NCBI RefSeq assembly: GCF_000577245.1
Contig: NZ_CBYO010000020.1
Coordinates: forward strand, 62,001 to 126,000
DNA length: 64,000 bases
Direction of reading: 5' to 3'
DNA from: Paucisalibacillus algeriensis
Lineage (GTDB): Bacteria > Bacillota > Bacilli > Bacillales > Amphibacillaceae
The position numbers and the translations under genes are program-made. Below are positions 21,266-30,320 of the stretch, one piece after another. The stretch's first letter is position 1, and each line of letters starts with the position of its first letter. Below the pieces are notes generated by a model. The model worked only from the letters and a program-made list of their open reading frames with translations, was not told where the DNA came from and ran no database searches.

Positions 21266-22402
21266 CTAATAAGTTCTTACTGGTAGGATTAGTTGAAGCA
21301 TGGATGGGTCGTTTATTGGGCGGATGATGAATGGTCTCATCGCGCCTGTGAAGTCAATTTTTACTTCGTCTATTTCCATTACTTTTAGAGCATCAAGCAT
21401 GTATTTTGAGCTAAAGGAAATTTTAAGTTCTTCACCGTCAATGGATTGTACCGCTAATTCTTCTGATACGTGTCCAACTTCTGGTGAGTTACTTGTAATT
21501 TCTAGAATGTTATCGTTTAGAGTTGTTAACTTAACCACATTATTTCTTTCTTCTCTTGCTAGTAGTGATGCACGGTCAATACTACTAATTAAATCCTTTG
21601 TTTTTACATGAAGCACTGTTTTACTCTGTTCTGGAATTAGTCTAGATGTTTCTGGGTAATTTCCATCTAGAATACGAGATAAGAAGTTTAAGTGCTTTGT
21701 ACGGAAAAGGATCTGATTATTTGTCACACTAATTTCTACTGTTTCTTCCGTATCATCGAGAATTTTATTTAATTCATTCAAACTCTTACCAGGTACTACA
21801 ATACTTTGGAATTGCACATTCGACGATGGGATAGGTACTTCTCTAGCTGCTAAACGATGACTATCCGTTGCTGTAAACGTTAATTTGTTATCCACAAGTG
21901 AAAGATTGACACCTGTTAGAATTGGGCGAGTTTCCATAGATGATACAGCAAACACCGTTTGTTTAATTAAGCTTTTTAATAAATCAGTTGGAAGTTCAAA
22001 GCTATCATCTGTTTGTAATTTTGGTAATTGCGGATACTCATCTGCATCCTGTCCATTTAAACTAAATTCAGCTTTTCCTGAACGAATGGTAACCTTTAAA
22101 TTTTCATCAGCTACAATTTCCACGTGTTGTTCCGGTAATTTACGAACAATATCAGGGAAATATTTAGCTTGTAAAACAATACTACCTTCTTCAATATCCT
22201 CTACATTTACCATGCCATTTTCTTCTGCTGGAATATAGGATTCAATCGAAATATCGGAATCACTACCAGTTAATGTAATCCCATGAAGACTCGCTTCTAT
22301 TTTCATACCCGTTAAGATTGGAATAGCTGTTCTTGAAGATATTGCTTTCATAACATCTTGTACACTATCAATTAATTGATCACGTTGAATCGTAAATTTC
22401 AT
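21266..22402 (-). CDS. dnaN: DNA polymerase III sliding clamp (beta subunit)
   Basis: The 378-residue product aligns with B. subtilis DnaN from MKFTIQRDQLIDSVQDVMKAIS to the C-terminal LQLILPVRTY. Other shared parts are RTAIPILTGMKI, GSDSDISIESYIP, ETRPILTGVNLS, FTATDSHRLA and FTGAMRPFIIRP. It forms the ring that holds polymerase on DNA. The ATG at 22402, eight bases after GGAGG, is used rather than an in-frame ATG five codons upstream (22417), because homology begins there. It follows dnaA across the downstream part of oriC. Confidence 0.97.
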   Translation of the reverse strand: MKFTIQRDQLIDSVQDVMKAISSRTAIPILTGMKIEASLHGITLTGSDSDISIESYIPAEENGMVNVEDIEEGSIVLQAKYFPDIVRKLPEQHVEIVADENLKVTIRSGKAEFSLNGQDADEYPQLPKLQTDDSFELPTDLLKSLIKQTVFAVSSMETRPILTGVNLSLVDNKLTFTATDSHRLAAREVPIPSSNVQFQSIVVPGKSLNELNKILDDTEETVEISVTNNQILFRTKHLNFLSRILDGNYPETSRLIPEQSKTVLHVKTKDLISSIDRASLLAREERNNVVKLTTLNDNILEITSNSPEVGHVSEELAVQSIDGEELKISFSSKYMLDALKVMEIDEVKIDFTGAMRPFIIRPINDPSMLQLILPVRTY

Positions 22403-22440
22403 GAAAAAATCCTCCAATGGAAGTTCTATATATTTATTAT

Positions 22441-22588
22441 TTTTTATAAGAATTTATAGTAATAATAGTAATAGGGCCTGTGATTATGTGGATAACCCTA
22501 TCAAACACAGATGGCATATAGTTATCCACATGTGAATAAAATGTTTGTAAGTTTGTACCCTCTATCCACGTTATTAACAGGTGGATAA
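22441..22588. other. oriC downstream part: DnaA boxes, GC-rich spacer, DnaA-trio and unwinding region
   Basis: DnaA boxes in the dnaA-dnaN gap are TGTGGATAA 22487-22495, TTATCCACA 22522-22530, TGTGAATAA 22531-22539, and GGTGGATAA 22580-22588 (one mismatch). Next to the first box is a GC-rich GGCCTG and then, at 22457-22474, six trinucleotides TAG TAA TAA TAG TAA TAG. This is the DnaA-trio arrangement described for B. subtilis, where DnaA opens DNA from the boxes into the trio. An A/T-rich stretch follows toward dnaN. So this side is the likely melting site. Confidence 0.88.
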
Positions 22589-22590
22589 GC

Positions 22591-23931
22591 TTACAAAGAT
22601 TTTAGTTCTTGTTTAATTTCTTCAATTTCTCTTGCTAGTAGAGAGTCATTTTCTATTAGTTTAGCGATTTTTTCGTGTGCATGAATGACGGTTGTATGAT
22701 CACGTCCACCAAACTCCTCACCAATTTTTGGTAGAGATAAATCTGTTAATTCTCTCGATAGGTACATAGCAATTTGGCGTGGAAATGCGATAGACTTTGT
22801 TCGTTTTTTGGCTAGAAAATCATCTTTTTTGATATTATATTTTTCCCCTACAACTTCCATAATTGCAGGAATTGTAATAATTCGAGGCTTATTATTTGGA
22901 ATAATGTCCTTTAAAGCATCTGCTGCGAGCGCTGCATCAATATCTCGATTAACAAGAGATGAGTAAGCAACGACGCGAATTAATGCACCCTCTAGTTCGC
23001 GGATATTCGTATCAATTTGGTTTGCAATATAGAGCATAACTTCACTAGGAATATCAAGCCCTTCTGCTTTTGCTTTTTTGGTTAGAATGGCAATCCTAGT
23101 TTCTAGATCCGGTGGTGTAATGTCAGTTATGAGACCCCATTCGAATCTAGAACGCAACCGGTCTTCTAGGGTCGGAATTTCCTTTGGTGGTCGGTCACTT
23201 GAGATAATAATTTGCTTATTTTCTTCATGCAGAGCGTTGAATGTATGGAAAAATTCTTCCTGTGTTGATTCTTTCCCAGCAATGAACTGGATATCATCGA
23301 TTAGAAGGACATCTACATTGCGGTACTTATTACGGAAGTTTGCTGTTTTATTCTCCATAATTGCATCAATAAATTCATTCGTAAATTTTTCAGAAGAAAT
23401 ATATACAACTTTGGCATTTTTATTATGTTCTAATACATAGTGTCCAATGGCATGCATTAAGTGTGTTTTTCCTAATCCTACTCCCCCATAAATAAATAGA
23501 GGATTATATGCCTTGGCTGGGGCTTCAGCTACTGCTAGTGAAGCGGCATGGGCAAATCTATTACCTGATCCAATAACAAATGTATCGAACGTGTACTTTG
23601 GATTAAGCATGGTTTTTCCATCATGTATGTCATTAAGTGGTGGTTTCGGTTTTGGTCTAGGCTTGTTATCCTCTTCAATAACCGTATCCAAAACAATTAA
23701 TTTTAGTTGTAATTTTGAACCAGTTACTTCAAGTAACACCTTTTGAATGAGCTGGGAGTATTGTTCCTCTAACCAATCCCTTGCAAATTCATTAGGTGCT
23801 GTAATCGTTAACGTGCTTCCTTCTAAAGATTCAGCTTTTGTATCTTTAAGCCAAGTATCAAAGCTAGGTTTACTTATTTTTTCCTCTATCTTTTCAAGAG
23901 TAGCTTTCCATAGATCATGGATATTTTCCAA
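22591..23931 (-). CDS. dnaA: Chromosomal replication initiator DnaA
   Basis: The 446-residue protein has domain I ([28 protein letters not shown] pattern), a variable linker, the AAA+ domain with Walker [10 protein letters not shown] and Walker [10 protein letters not shown], arginine-finger region RLRSRFEWG, and domain IV with [19 protein letters not shown] that reads DnaA boxes. The start is TTG at 23931, six bases after a G-run, as homology with B. subtilis DnaA begins there; an ATG at 23949 lies within the site. Boxes on both sides suggest autoregulation. Confidence 0.97.
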   Translation of the reverse strand: MENIHDLWKATLEKIEEKISKPSFDTWLKDTKAESLEGSTLTITAPNEFARDWLEEQYSQLIQKVLLEVTGSKLQLKLIVLDTVIEEDNKPRPKPKPPLNDIHDGKTMLNPKYTFDTFVIGSGNRFAHAASLAVAEAPAKAYNPLFIYGGVGLGKTHLMHAIGHYVLEHNKNAKVVYISSEKFTNEFIDAIMENKTANFRNKYRNVDVLLIDDIQFIAGKESTQEEFFHTFNALHEENKQIIISSDRPPKEIPTLEDRLRSRFEWGLITDITPPDLETRIAILTKKAKAEGLDIPSEVMLYIANQIDTNIRELEGALIRVVAYSSLVNRDIDAALAADALKDIIPNNKPRIITIPAIMEVVGEKYNIKKDDFLAKKRTKSIAFPRQIAMYLSRELTDLSLPKIGEEFGGRDHTTVIHAHEKIAKLIENDSLLAREIEEIKQELKSL

Positions 23932-24217
23932 TTCATTCCCCCCCTTCAATTCCGATAATAGATTTTCCTAAATTAAGAATAAAAAACCTCTCTCTATCTT
24001 TTTGGTTAGAAAGTATGGAACTTTCAGGGAACCAATTTTTAGCATAAATTTGCTAGAAAAATCATAAAGATGGAAAGGTAAGTATTCTATTATTTAATTT
24101 TTTTGCTAGCAGATTAAAAAGTATAAAAATACTTTCTGCCAACGGAAGAAAAACTAACACATTCGTTAAAGCGAAGGTGAGTTTTTCTAATAACTATAGA
24201 AAATAGTTAAGAGCAGT

Positions 24218-24558
24218 TGTGGATAATTAAGGCTAAATCTACTAAGTATTTAAATGAGTTATGCGCAGATTAGATGAAATTGTGGATAAACTATAAAAAC
24301 AGGGTGTGAATTAATGTCCACAGGATATCCACAGAATGTGTATAACTTTTTATGGTTAGTTACTTGTTAACATGTTAAAACACAACTATGATATCAAAAA
24401 AAGGGCAGGTTTGCAATGTTTTTTCGACAGTTATCCACAATATCCATGTGTTGTAGACAATTTTTATTCACACCACCATATTTTGTGATTAACCTGTCGA
24501 CAAATGCTGTGGATATTTATTTGCGGTGGAAAAAGTAGTAAACAGGATATGTGGATAA
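24218..24558. other. oriC upstream part: DnaA box clusters between dnaA and rpmH
   Basis: Boxes matching TTATNCACA on either strand are at 24218-24226, 24281-24289, 24337-24345, 24431-24439 and 24550-24558. One-mismatch boxes are at 24325-24333 and 24508-24516. The 1.5-kb gap has no gene apart from rpmH at its far end. This matches the incA/incB side of the B. subtilis bipartite origin, which binds DnaA and controls initiation and dnaA transcription. The 23.95-24.2 kb part is A/T-rich and should hold the dnaA promoter, which is not clear by eye. Confidence 0.9.
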
Positions 24559-24714
24559 ATGAAAAAGTGTGCTAAAAGCTGGGAAAAGTGAAGAGGTAAT
24601 AAATTGTATGACTTACATTAATTTGTGTTTGTGAATAAATGGGACTTGATTTTGGAGGAGTATTAAGCGTAAGGCAGATTACAAAAATGTTTGTTACTTA
24701 TGTCTTCACGGTTA

Positions 24715-25104
24715 ATAGAAACTGTGCGGTAACCATTTAAATATTAGTGAAGCTAGGACTACCGCTCCGGCAGAATTCTCCGCTTTCCGCGGGCGGCTGG
24801 TGAGCCTCCTCGTGCTATCACACTGCGGGGTCTCACCTATGCCTGTTCTCCCGCAGGAGTCTCCGTATTCTGCCTATGCTAGTAGGCTCTTCTAGATTAT
24901 GGTTGATAAAGTATTATTTAGTGTAATAAATTGTTTACACAATGCTAGCGTAGGAAATACACGGAGACTCCCGCGGGAATAGCACGTGTCCGAAGACCCC
25001 ACAGCGGTGGTCTTTCCGCGAGGAGTGCCCGCGGAAAGCGGAGTGTATTTCCGGAGTGGGTATGTTGCTCAACCATAAATCTCCAGTTACCGCACAGTTT
25101 CTAT
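24715..25104. repeat. Bipartite palindromic element, full copy 1
   Basis: A 19-bp perfect terminal inverted repeat (ATAGAAACTGTGCGGTAAC at 24715-24733, complement at 25086-25104) bounds 390 bp. Inside are two palindromes: left 24769-24874 with feet GGCAGAAT/ATTCTGCC and type A interior (GGCTGGTGAGCCTCC, TCTCACC, ATGCCT), and right 24953-25052 with feet GGAAATACAC/GTGTATTTCC and type B interior (GTGTCCGAAGACCCC, complement of the type B word). No protein is encoded. The GC-rich feet contrast with the surrounding DNA. It lies between the oriC boxes and the rpmH promoter. A non-autonomous mobile element of REP or MITE kind is likely. Confidence 0.85.
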
Positions 25105-25272
25105 CAGTTATGTAATTAACAACAATATTTGGAAATTCAATCTTTTTGTAAAAAGTGTTGATAAATAGATCCCATTAATGCCAATGGAGTATTATAAGCA
25201 TCCATTATTAATCTGATGTAAGAGTTGTGATTTCTTTACCTGTATCCAGAGTAGAATTTTTTCTAAATCAAG

Positions 25273-25301
25273 TTGACGATAAAAAAATTTTTCTGTATAA
25301 T
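25273..25301 (+). promoter_or_regulatory. SigA-type promoter of rpmH
   Basis: TTGACG and TATAAT are separated by exactly 17 bases. The predicted transcript has a leader of about 145 bases before rpmH. Confidence 0.8.
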
Positions 25302-25380
25302 GACAAAGACTGTCTAAGGATTAGTTTGTTTTTATTGTTGAGTTCTAGAATCTTTTCCGCTTGCATATAGTGTAGGCTTT

Positions 25381-25426
25381 GACATTCGCTTAAAAAGCTT
25401 GGGCAAATGCTCTAGTTTTCTAAAAA
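25381..25426 (+). repeat. Leader motif before rpmH, also found before rlbA
   Basis: CATTCGCTTAA, then CAAATGCTCTAGTTTTCTAA, within the rpmH leader, match the rlbA leader (20904-20947) in sense orientation. The ribosome site of rpmH (GGGGAGG) follows after about ten bases. Confidence 0.5.
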
Positions 25427-25453
25427 TAGATCCCTCGGGGAGGTGCAGCATAA

Positions 25454-25588
<135 letters not shown>

Positions 25589-25589
25589 G

Positions 25590-25617
25590 CCACTGAAACC
25601 ATCAGTGGTCTTTTTTC
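25590..25617 (+). terminator. Terminator of rpmH
   Basis: CCACTGA/TCAGTGG with a five-base loop is followed by TCTTTTTT, right after the stop. Read-through to rnpA would need to pass it. Confidence 0.85.
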
Positions 25618-25809
25618 ACGCTAGGAAGCTAAAATTTGAATTTCTGATCGTAAAGAGACAAAAATTATATAGTTAGAATAAACTTGAAAGCAGTGGTTCA
25701 AAATGGTTAAAGGCCCATTGCTTTTTGTTTTACATAAAGGAATGAAATACTATTTCTTCTAAATGCTGAAGAATAGTAAAACATGGTTAATCGCGATAGG
25801 TGATCAATA

Positions 25810-26154
25810 ATGAAGAAAGAATTTCGAGTGAAAGATAATAAGGAATTCCAGGTTATCTTTAAAAAGGGGAAGTCCTTTGCAAATAGACAGCTAGTTATTT
25901 ACTATAGGAAGAAAGAAGATCAAATCCACTTTAGGGTTGGTCTGTCAGTTGGCAAAAAAATTGGTAATGCTGTTGTTAGAAATAGAATCAAACGATATCT
26001 TCGTCAAGCATTCCACGAATTAGAAAAAGAAATTAAGCCTTCCTATGATTTCGTTATTATTGCTAGACAACCTACTAAAGATATGGAGTTTTTTGAAGTA
26101 AAAAAGAGCTTAACGCATTTACTGTCGAAAGAAAGACTACTAAAGAATAAGTAA
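25810..26154 (+). CDS. rnpA: Ribonuclease P protein component
   Basis: The 114-residue basic protein assists the RNase P RNA in cutting tRNA 5' leaders. Visible are [20 protein letters not shown] at the N-terminus and the RNR motif in [22 protein letters not shown]. The ATG at 25810 follows a weak site (AGGTGATC). It is between rpmH and spoIIIJ as in most bacteria. Confidence 0.95.
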   Translation: MKKEFRVKDNKEFQVIFKKGKSFANRQLVIYYRKKEDQIHFRVGLSVGKKIGNAVVRNRIKRYLRQAFHELEKEIKPSYDFVIIARQPTKDMEFFEVKKSLTHLLSKERLLKNK

Positions 26155-26269
26155 AGTTTTAGATATGAATAGAATCTAGCGTTTGTTTATTGTAAAATAT
26201 GTGGTATATACGTTGTCTTTAAGTGAAAGCGATTTTTTTTTCGTTTGGACTAGTTAGGAGGAAAAAGAT

Positions 26270-27034
26270 TTGCGTAAGAAGTTATTTTTAATAGCATTAT
26301 TGATAGGATTGGTTGTTTTCTTATCAGGTTGTACAGAAATAAATGAACCAATTACTCCAGATAGTGAAGGAATTTGGAATACTTATTTCGTCTATCCGTT
26401 ATCATGGTTGATTATTTATTTCGCAGATTTATTTAATGAAAACTTTGGTCTATCTATTATCTTAGTGACAGTAATCATTCGTACTGCATTACTTCCACTA
26501 AATATTAAGCAATTAAGAAGTTCAAAGGCAATGCAAGATATACAACCAGAATTAAAAGAATTACAAAAGAAATATAGCTCAAAAGACGCTAATACACAAC
26601 AAAAGCTCCAACAGGAAACCATGGCATTATTCCAGAAACATGGTGTTAATCCACTTGCAGGATGTTTACCAATTTTTGTACAGATGCCAATCTTGCTTGC
26701 AATTTATCACGCGATAATGCGTACAGATGCAATTGATAATCATTCATTCTTATGGTTCCCATTAGATGAAAAAGACTTTATTCTTCCATTTATCGCAGGG
26801 TTAACAACATTCTTACAACAAAAATTAATGATGGGTGGAAGTCCAGCAGCAAATAACCCACAAATGACTGTCATGCTATATATGATGCCAATCATGATTA
26901 CTGTATTTGCATTTATGTTCCCTGCAGCATTAGCATTATATTGGGTTATTGGTAACTTATTCATGATTGCTCAAACTATTTTCATTCGTAAACCAATGAT
27001 GAAAGATTCCAATACTGGAGGAGACAAAAAGTGA
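26270..27034 (+). CDS. spoIIIJ: Membrane protein insertase YidC/SpoIIIJ
   Basis: The 254-residue Oxa1/YidC protein has a lipoprotein signal (VVFLSGC, lipid-linked Cys about residue 21) and five membrane segments, including [15 protein letters not shown] and [17 protein letters not shown]. The conserved hydrophilic-groove Arg is in [12 protein letters not shown]. It inserts membrane proteins and, in B. subtilis, supports sigma-G activation in the spore. The TTG start at 26270 follows AGGAGG. Its end overlaps jag by four bases, so the two are translationally coupled. Confidence 0.94.
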   Translation: MRKKLFLIALLIGLVVFLSGCTEINEPITPDSEGIWNTYFVYPLSWLIIYFADLFNENFGLSIILVTVIIRTALLPLNIKQLRSSKAMQDIQPELKELQKKYSSKDANTQQKLQQETMALFQKHGVNPLAGCLPIFVQMPILLAIYHAIMRTDAIDNHSFLWFPLDEKDFILPFIAGLTTFLQQKLMMGGSPAANNPQMTVMLYMMPIMITVFAFMFPAALALYWVIGNLFMIAQTIFIRKPMMKDSNTGGDKK

Positions 27035-27645
27035 GAGAAATAACTGCTACCGGACAAACAGTTGATGAAGCGGTCCAATCAGCATTAGAGCAGTTAAACA
27101 CATCCAAGGACCAAGTACAAGTTACAATTATTGATGAAGGAAAAAAAGGAATTCTAGGTGTATTCGGAGCTAAGCGAGCTATTGTAAAGGTAACTTTAGC
27201 AAAGAATCCTATCCAAGAAGCGGAAAAATTTATTTTAAATGTCGTTAAAAACATGAATGTTGATGTTGACGTAACAACTACTGTAGAAGATAATCATATA
27301 ACCTTTGATCTGGCCGGGGAAAAGATTGCGCTACTAATTGGAAAACGTGGTCAAACATTAAATGCTTTACAGTATCTAACACATTTAGTTGTCAATAAAG
27401 AAGGTAATCAATATTATACCGTTACATTGGATGCGGAAGGCTACCGTGGACGTCGTAAGGATACTCTAGAAGGTTTAGCATTGCGTATGGCAGAAAAAGC
27501 TAAGCGAATGAATAAGAAAGTAGCACTTGAACCAATGCCGGCTTACGAGCGAAAAATTATTCATAGTGTATTACAGGATATAGATGATGTATCCACCTAT
27601 TCGGATGGTGTAGAACCACATCGTCATGTAGTAATTAAACCATAA
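27031..27645 (+). CDS. jag: RNA-binding protein Jag/KhpB
   Basis: The 204-residue protein has the Jag N-terminal domain ([34 protein letters not shown]), a KH domain ([18 protein letters not shown]) and an R3H domain ([15 protein letters not shown]). GTG at 27031 starts four bases inside spoIIIJ after GGAGG. The family binds RNA and affects cell division and wall synthesis. It ends an operon with spoIIIJ. Confidence 0.94.
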   Translation: MREITATGQTVDEAVQSALEQLNTSKDQVQVTIIDEGKKGILGVFGAKRAIVKVTLAKNPIQEAEKFILNVVKNMNVDVDVTTTVEDNHITFDLAGEKIALLIGKRGQTLNALQYLTHLVVNKEGNQYYTVTLDAEGYRGRRKDTLEGLALRMAEKAKRMNKKVALEPMPAYERKIIHSVLQDIDDVSTYSDGVEPHRHVVIKP

Positions 27646-27657
27646 ATAAAATTTAAG

Positions 27658-27691
27658 AAACCTCTGGTTATGTCAACCAGAGGTTTTTTTG
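27658..27691 (+). terminator. Terminator of spoIIIJ-jag
   Basis: AAACCTCTGGTT pairs with AACCAGAGGTTT around a five-base loop and is followed by a T-run. Confidence 0.88.
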
Positions 27692-27752
27692 TATGTTTTT
27701 AAAAAGGAGTTACATACTAACTAATAATGTGCATGTAAAAGGAGAATGTGTA

Positions 27753-28004
27753 GTGGAAACGTTTAATGGGGCAGTATTTCAAGGTGAAATGGAAAAAGAA
27801 GGTTTTTACTTAACCCAAGTTAAACAAATTTCTACCGCATCTTCCTTATCGATTGATCAACTAATGAAAATGGCTGCGTACTTAGGTACACAGGAGGATT
27901 CATGTACAATAACGGTTAACGATCAGATACCATTATTGTTAAATCAAGAAGATATTAAAAAGCTTCTGCAAGATTTAGAAGCTATATTAGGGAAAATACA
28001 TTAA
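27753..28004 (+). CDS. Small hypothetical protein
   Basis: GTG at 27753 is chosen since AAAGGAGA precedes it; an upstream in-frame ATG at 27693 lies in the jag terminator's tail. The 83-residue product starts VETFNGAVFQGE and has KMAAYLGTQED and QEDIKKLLQDLEAILGK. It has no signal peptide or membrane segment. No family is recognised. It is 21 bases upstream of the next small gene and may be cotranscribed with it. Confidence 0.6.
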   Translation: METFNGAVFQGEMEKEGFYLTQVKQISTASSLSIDQLMKMAAYLGTQEDSCTITVNDQIPLLLNQEDIKKLLQDLEAILGKIH

Positions 28005-28025
28005 CAAGATAGAAAGGATAATTAG

Positions 28026-28241
28026 ATGAGTAAGGATAAGAACAACATAACCAATACTAATGAGGTAGCAGAAAAGAATTACGATGTTTCTGGATATACT
28101 AGTAGTAATCAAGTTGAAAAAGGTTTAGCAACCACCCATGAACAAGCGACAGATGCCTATACAGAAGGTACAGTAGATGCAAAAATTGATCAGTTAGATG
28201 AGCAAGGTGAGTTAAAGAGTCATAATGGTGAGGATATTTAA
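28026..28241 (+). CDS. YozQ-like (DUF4025) small protein
   Basis: The 71-residue acidic, polar protein has YDVSGYTSSNQVEKGLATTH followed by EQATDAYTEGTVDAKID, which resembles B. subtilis YozQ as recalled. AGAAAGGA is before the ATG. The family is found in spore formers; the role is unknown. A very strong terminator follows 11 bases later. Confidence 0.7.
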   Translation: MSKDKNNITNTNEVAEKNYDVSGYTSSNQVEKGLATTHEQATDAYTEGTVDAKIDQLDEQGELKSHNGEDI

Positions 28242-28252
28242 AATAACTAATG

Positions 28253-28296
28253 AAAAAGTACAAGCCATGCTGGGTGCATGGCTTGTACTTTTTTAA
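28253..28296 (+). terminator. Terminator after the YozQ-like gene
   Basis: An 18-base perfect inverted repeat (AAAAAGTACAAGCCATGC and complement) with a four- to five-base loop, ending in TTTTTTA. Confidence 0.9.
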
Positions 28297-28382
28297 TGTG
28301 ATGAAATGAGATAAGTATACATGGGGGTAATTCCTCCAGATTTAGGCTGTTTTCTAGAAGATTGTTGTTAATTTTATAAATG

Positions 28383-28510
28383 ATAGATACTATGCGGTAA
28401 CTACTACTAATCCCCTTATAATTAGTAAAGAGGATAGCGGTGTGAAACCGCTCCGGCAGAATACCATTAATCGATATTGTGCATAACCAAAATATTTTAC
28501 TAAAGTAAAC
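28383..28510. repeat. Internally deleted copy of the bipartite palindromic element
   Basis: ATAGATACTATGCGGTAAC resembles the left end of full copy 1, and ACCGCTCCGGCAGAATAC marks the start of its left palindrome. The sequence then jumps to TTGTGCATAACCAAAATA, which resembles the right flank of copy 2. Both palindromes are missing. It lies just before the DnaA-box cluster of mnmE. Confidence 0.6.
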
Positions 28511-28645
28511 TTATCCACATGTGAATAAGTATGTAAGAGGAAAAGAAAATTTATTGCTGTGGATAAGTTTATTTTTGAATTAAAATGTGTTATTCTATTA
28601 AGTTAGTGACGGTAAAAGTTCCGTTGCTAATAGAAATGTGGATAA
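28511..28645. promoter_or_regulatory. DnaA-box cluster upstream of mnmE
   Basis: Four boxes match TTATNCACA on one strand or the other: 28511-28519, 28520-28528, 28558-28566 and 28637-28645. The first two form TTATCCACATGTGAATAA, which is identical to the pair at 22522-22539 in oriC. DnaA binds upstream of thdF (mnmE) in B. subtilis, so a titration or transcription-control role is likely. Confidence 0.8.
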
Positions 28646-28692
28646 AATTCGATGTTATATATAGATGATAAATGATAGTGGAGGTGAAAAGA

Positions 28693-30072
28693 ATGTTTGA
28701 GACGGATACAATTACGGCAATATCTACCCCAATAGGTGAGGGAGCAATTTCAATTGTTCGTTTAAGTGGACGTGATGCTATTGAAATAACTTCAAAGATC
28801 TATAAAGGTAAAGATTTGCATGAGGTAGATTCGCATACGATTCATTATGGGAAGATTATTGATCCAGAAACGAATGAAGTAGCTGAAGAGGTAATGGTTA
28901 CGATTATGCGTGGTCCAAAGACATTTACTCGTGAAGATGTGGTAGAAATAAATTGCCATGGGGGACTTGTATCAGTTAACCGAGTACTCGAGATTGTATT
29001 AAACCAAGGTGCAAGATTAGCGGAGCCAGGTGAATTTACGAAACGTGCCTTTTTAAATGGACGTATTGATTTATCACAAGCAGAAGCGGTAATGGATTTA
29101 ATTCGTGCAAAGACAGATAAAGCAATGAACGTTGCATTAAAGCAAATGGACGGAAGGTTATCTGCTTTAATTAAAAAGTACCGCCAATCACTTCTAGAAA
29201 CAGTTGCACATGTAGAGGTTAATATAGATTATCCAGAATATGATGATGTAGAAGAAATGTCACATGAAATGATGCGTGTAAAAACGAAAGAAGTTCATTC
29301 GGAAATAGAGGAATTACTAAGTGTTGCAAAGCAAGGTAAAATACTGCGTGAGGGAATTGCAACGGCAATTATCGGTCGTCCAAACGTTGGAAAATCCTCC
29401 TTATTAAATGCATTAGTTCAAGAGAATAAAGCAATTGTTACGGATATTCCTGGTACCACAAGAGATATCATTGAGGAATATGTTAATGTACGAGGTATTC
29501 CATTACGGCTAATTGATACAGCAGGAATTCGTGAAACGGAAGATATAGTAGAGCGAATAGGAGTAGAGCGATCTCGACAGGCATTAAAAGAGGCAGATCT
29601 AATTTTACTTGTTTTAAACAATAATGAAGAGCTTTCTGAAGAGGATTTTAGATTATTTGAAGTTGTGAAAGGCCTTGAATATATTGTCATTATCAATAAA
29701 ACAGATTTAAACCAAAAATTAGACATTGAAAAAGTAAAAGATTTGGTGGAAGATAAAAGAATCGTTTCTACTTCTCTATTAAAGGAAGAAGGAATTGATG
29801 CGTTAGAATCGGCAATAGCTGATTCTTTCTTTGCAGGTGAAATTGATTCTGGTGATTTAACCTATGTTTCCAATGCTAGACATATTCAACTATTAAAGCA
29901 AGCAAAGCAAGCATTAGAAGAGGCGATGTCTTCTCTTGATTTGGGAATGCCGCTTGATATTGTACAAATAGATGTAACGAGAACGTGGGAATTTTTAGGT
30001 GAGATTATAGGTGATACTGCTAGTGATAGTTTAATCGACCAGTTGTTTTCGCAATTCTGTTTAGGGAAATAA
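28693..30072 (+). CDS. mnmE: tRNA modification GTPase MnmE
   Basis: The 459-residue protein starts at ATG 28693 after GGAGGTG, giving exactly the B. subtilis length; an in-frame ATG at 28672 is upstream of that site. It has the folate-binding N-terminal domain, a helical domain with the inserted G domain ([29 protein letters not shown]) and the C-terminal FCLGK with the essential Cys. With MnmG it forms 5-carboxymethylaminomethyluridine at wobble U34. A palindromic element separates it from mnmG. Confidence 0.96.
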   Translation: MFETDTITAISTPIGEGAISIVRLSGRDAIEITSKIYKGKDLHEVDSHTIHYGKIIDPETNEVAEEVMVTIMRGPKTFTREDVVEINCHGGLVSVNRVLEIVLNQGARLAEPGEFTKRAFLNGRIDLSQAEAVMDLIRAKTDKAMNVALKQMDGRLSALIKKYRQSLLETVAHVEVNIDYPEYDDVEEMSHEMMRVKTKEVHSEIEELLSVAKQGKILREGIATAIIGRPNVGKSSLLNALVQENKAIVTDIPGTTRDIIEEYVNVRGIPLRLIDTAGIRETEDIVERIGVERSRQALKEADLILLVLNNNEELSEEDFRLFEVVKGLEYIVIINKTDLNQKLDIEKVKDLVEDKRIVSTSLLKEEGIDALESAIADSFFAGEIDSGDLTYVSNARHIQLLKQAKQALEEAMSSLDLGMPLDIVQIDVTRTWEFLGEIIGDTASDSLIDQLFSQFCLGK

Positions 30073-30106
30073 GAGTATAACTTTAAAATACTCTTTAGTC
30101 AGGTCC

Positions 30107-30238
30107 GCGGTCCGAATACACTTCGCTTTTACTTCCAGTACAGGGTGACATCTGTTCGAAAATACCTCACAGTGTCTACCTTGCGGCTTGGCGACTGGTG
30201 AGCCTCCTCCCTCAGGAGTCTTCGTGGATACGGACCGC
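30107..30238. repeat. Single palindromic repeat element between mnmE and mnmG (diverged type A)
   Basis: Ends GCGGTCCGAATAC and GATACGGACCGC are inverted, with interior CGACTGGTGAGCCTCCTCC and CAGGAGTCTTCG, the type A words. The core is longer and more diverged than at 9264. It occupies the 240-base gap between two genes that usually are cotranscribed. Confidence 0.75.
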
Positions 30239-30320
30239 TCAGAGTAGGTATTAAAAATATCTTATTAAAATAATTACAACCTTATAATTAATAATCAAAA
30301 ATTACGAAAGGATGAATGTT

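Noticed and set aside
23078-23440. A 120-residue frame opposite dnaA
   Set aside because: Antisense shadow of the AAA+ domain of dnaA.
27693-27752. ATG at 27693 as the start of the 83-residue protein
   Set aside because: It lies in the terminator tail of jag, and the GTG at 27753 has AAAGGAGA before it.
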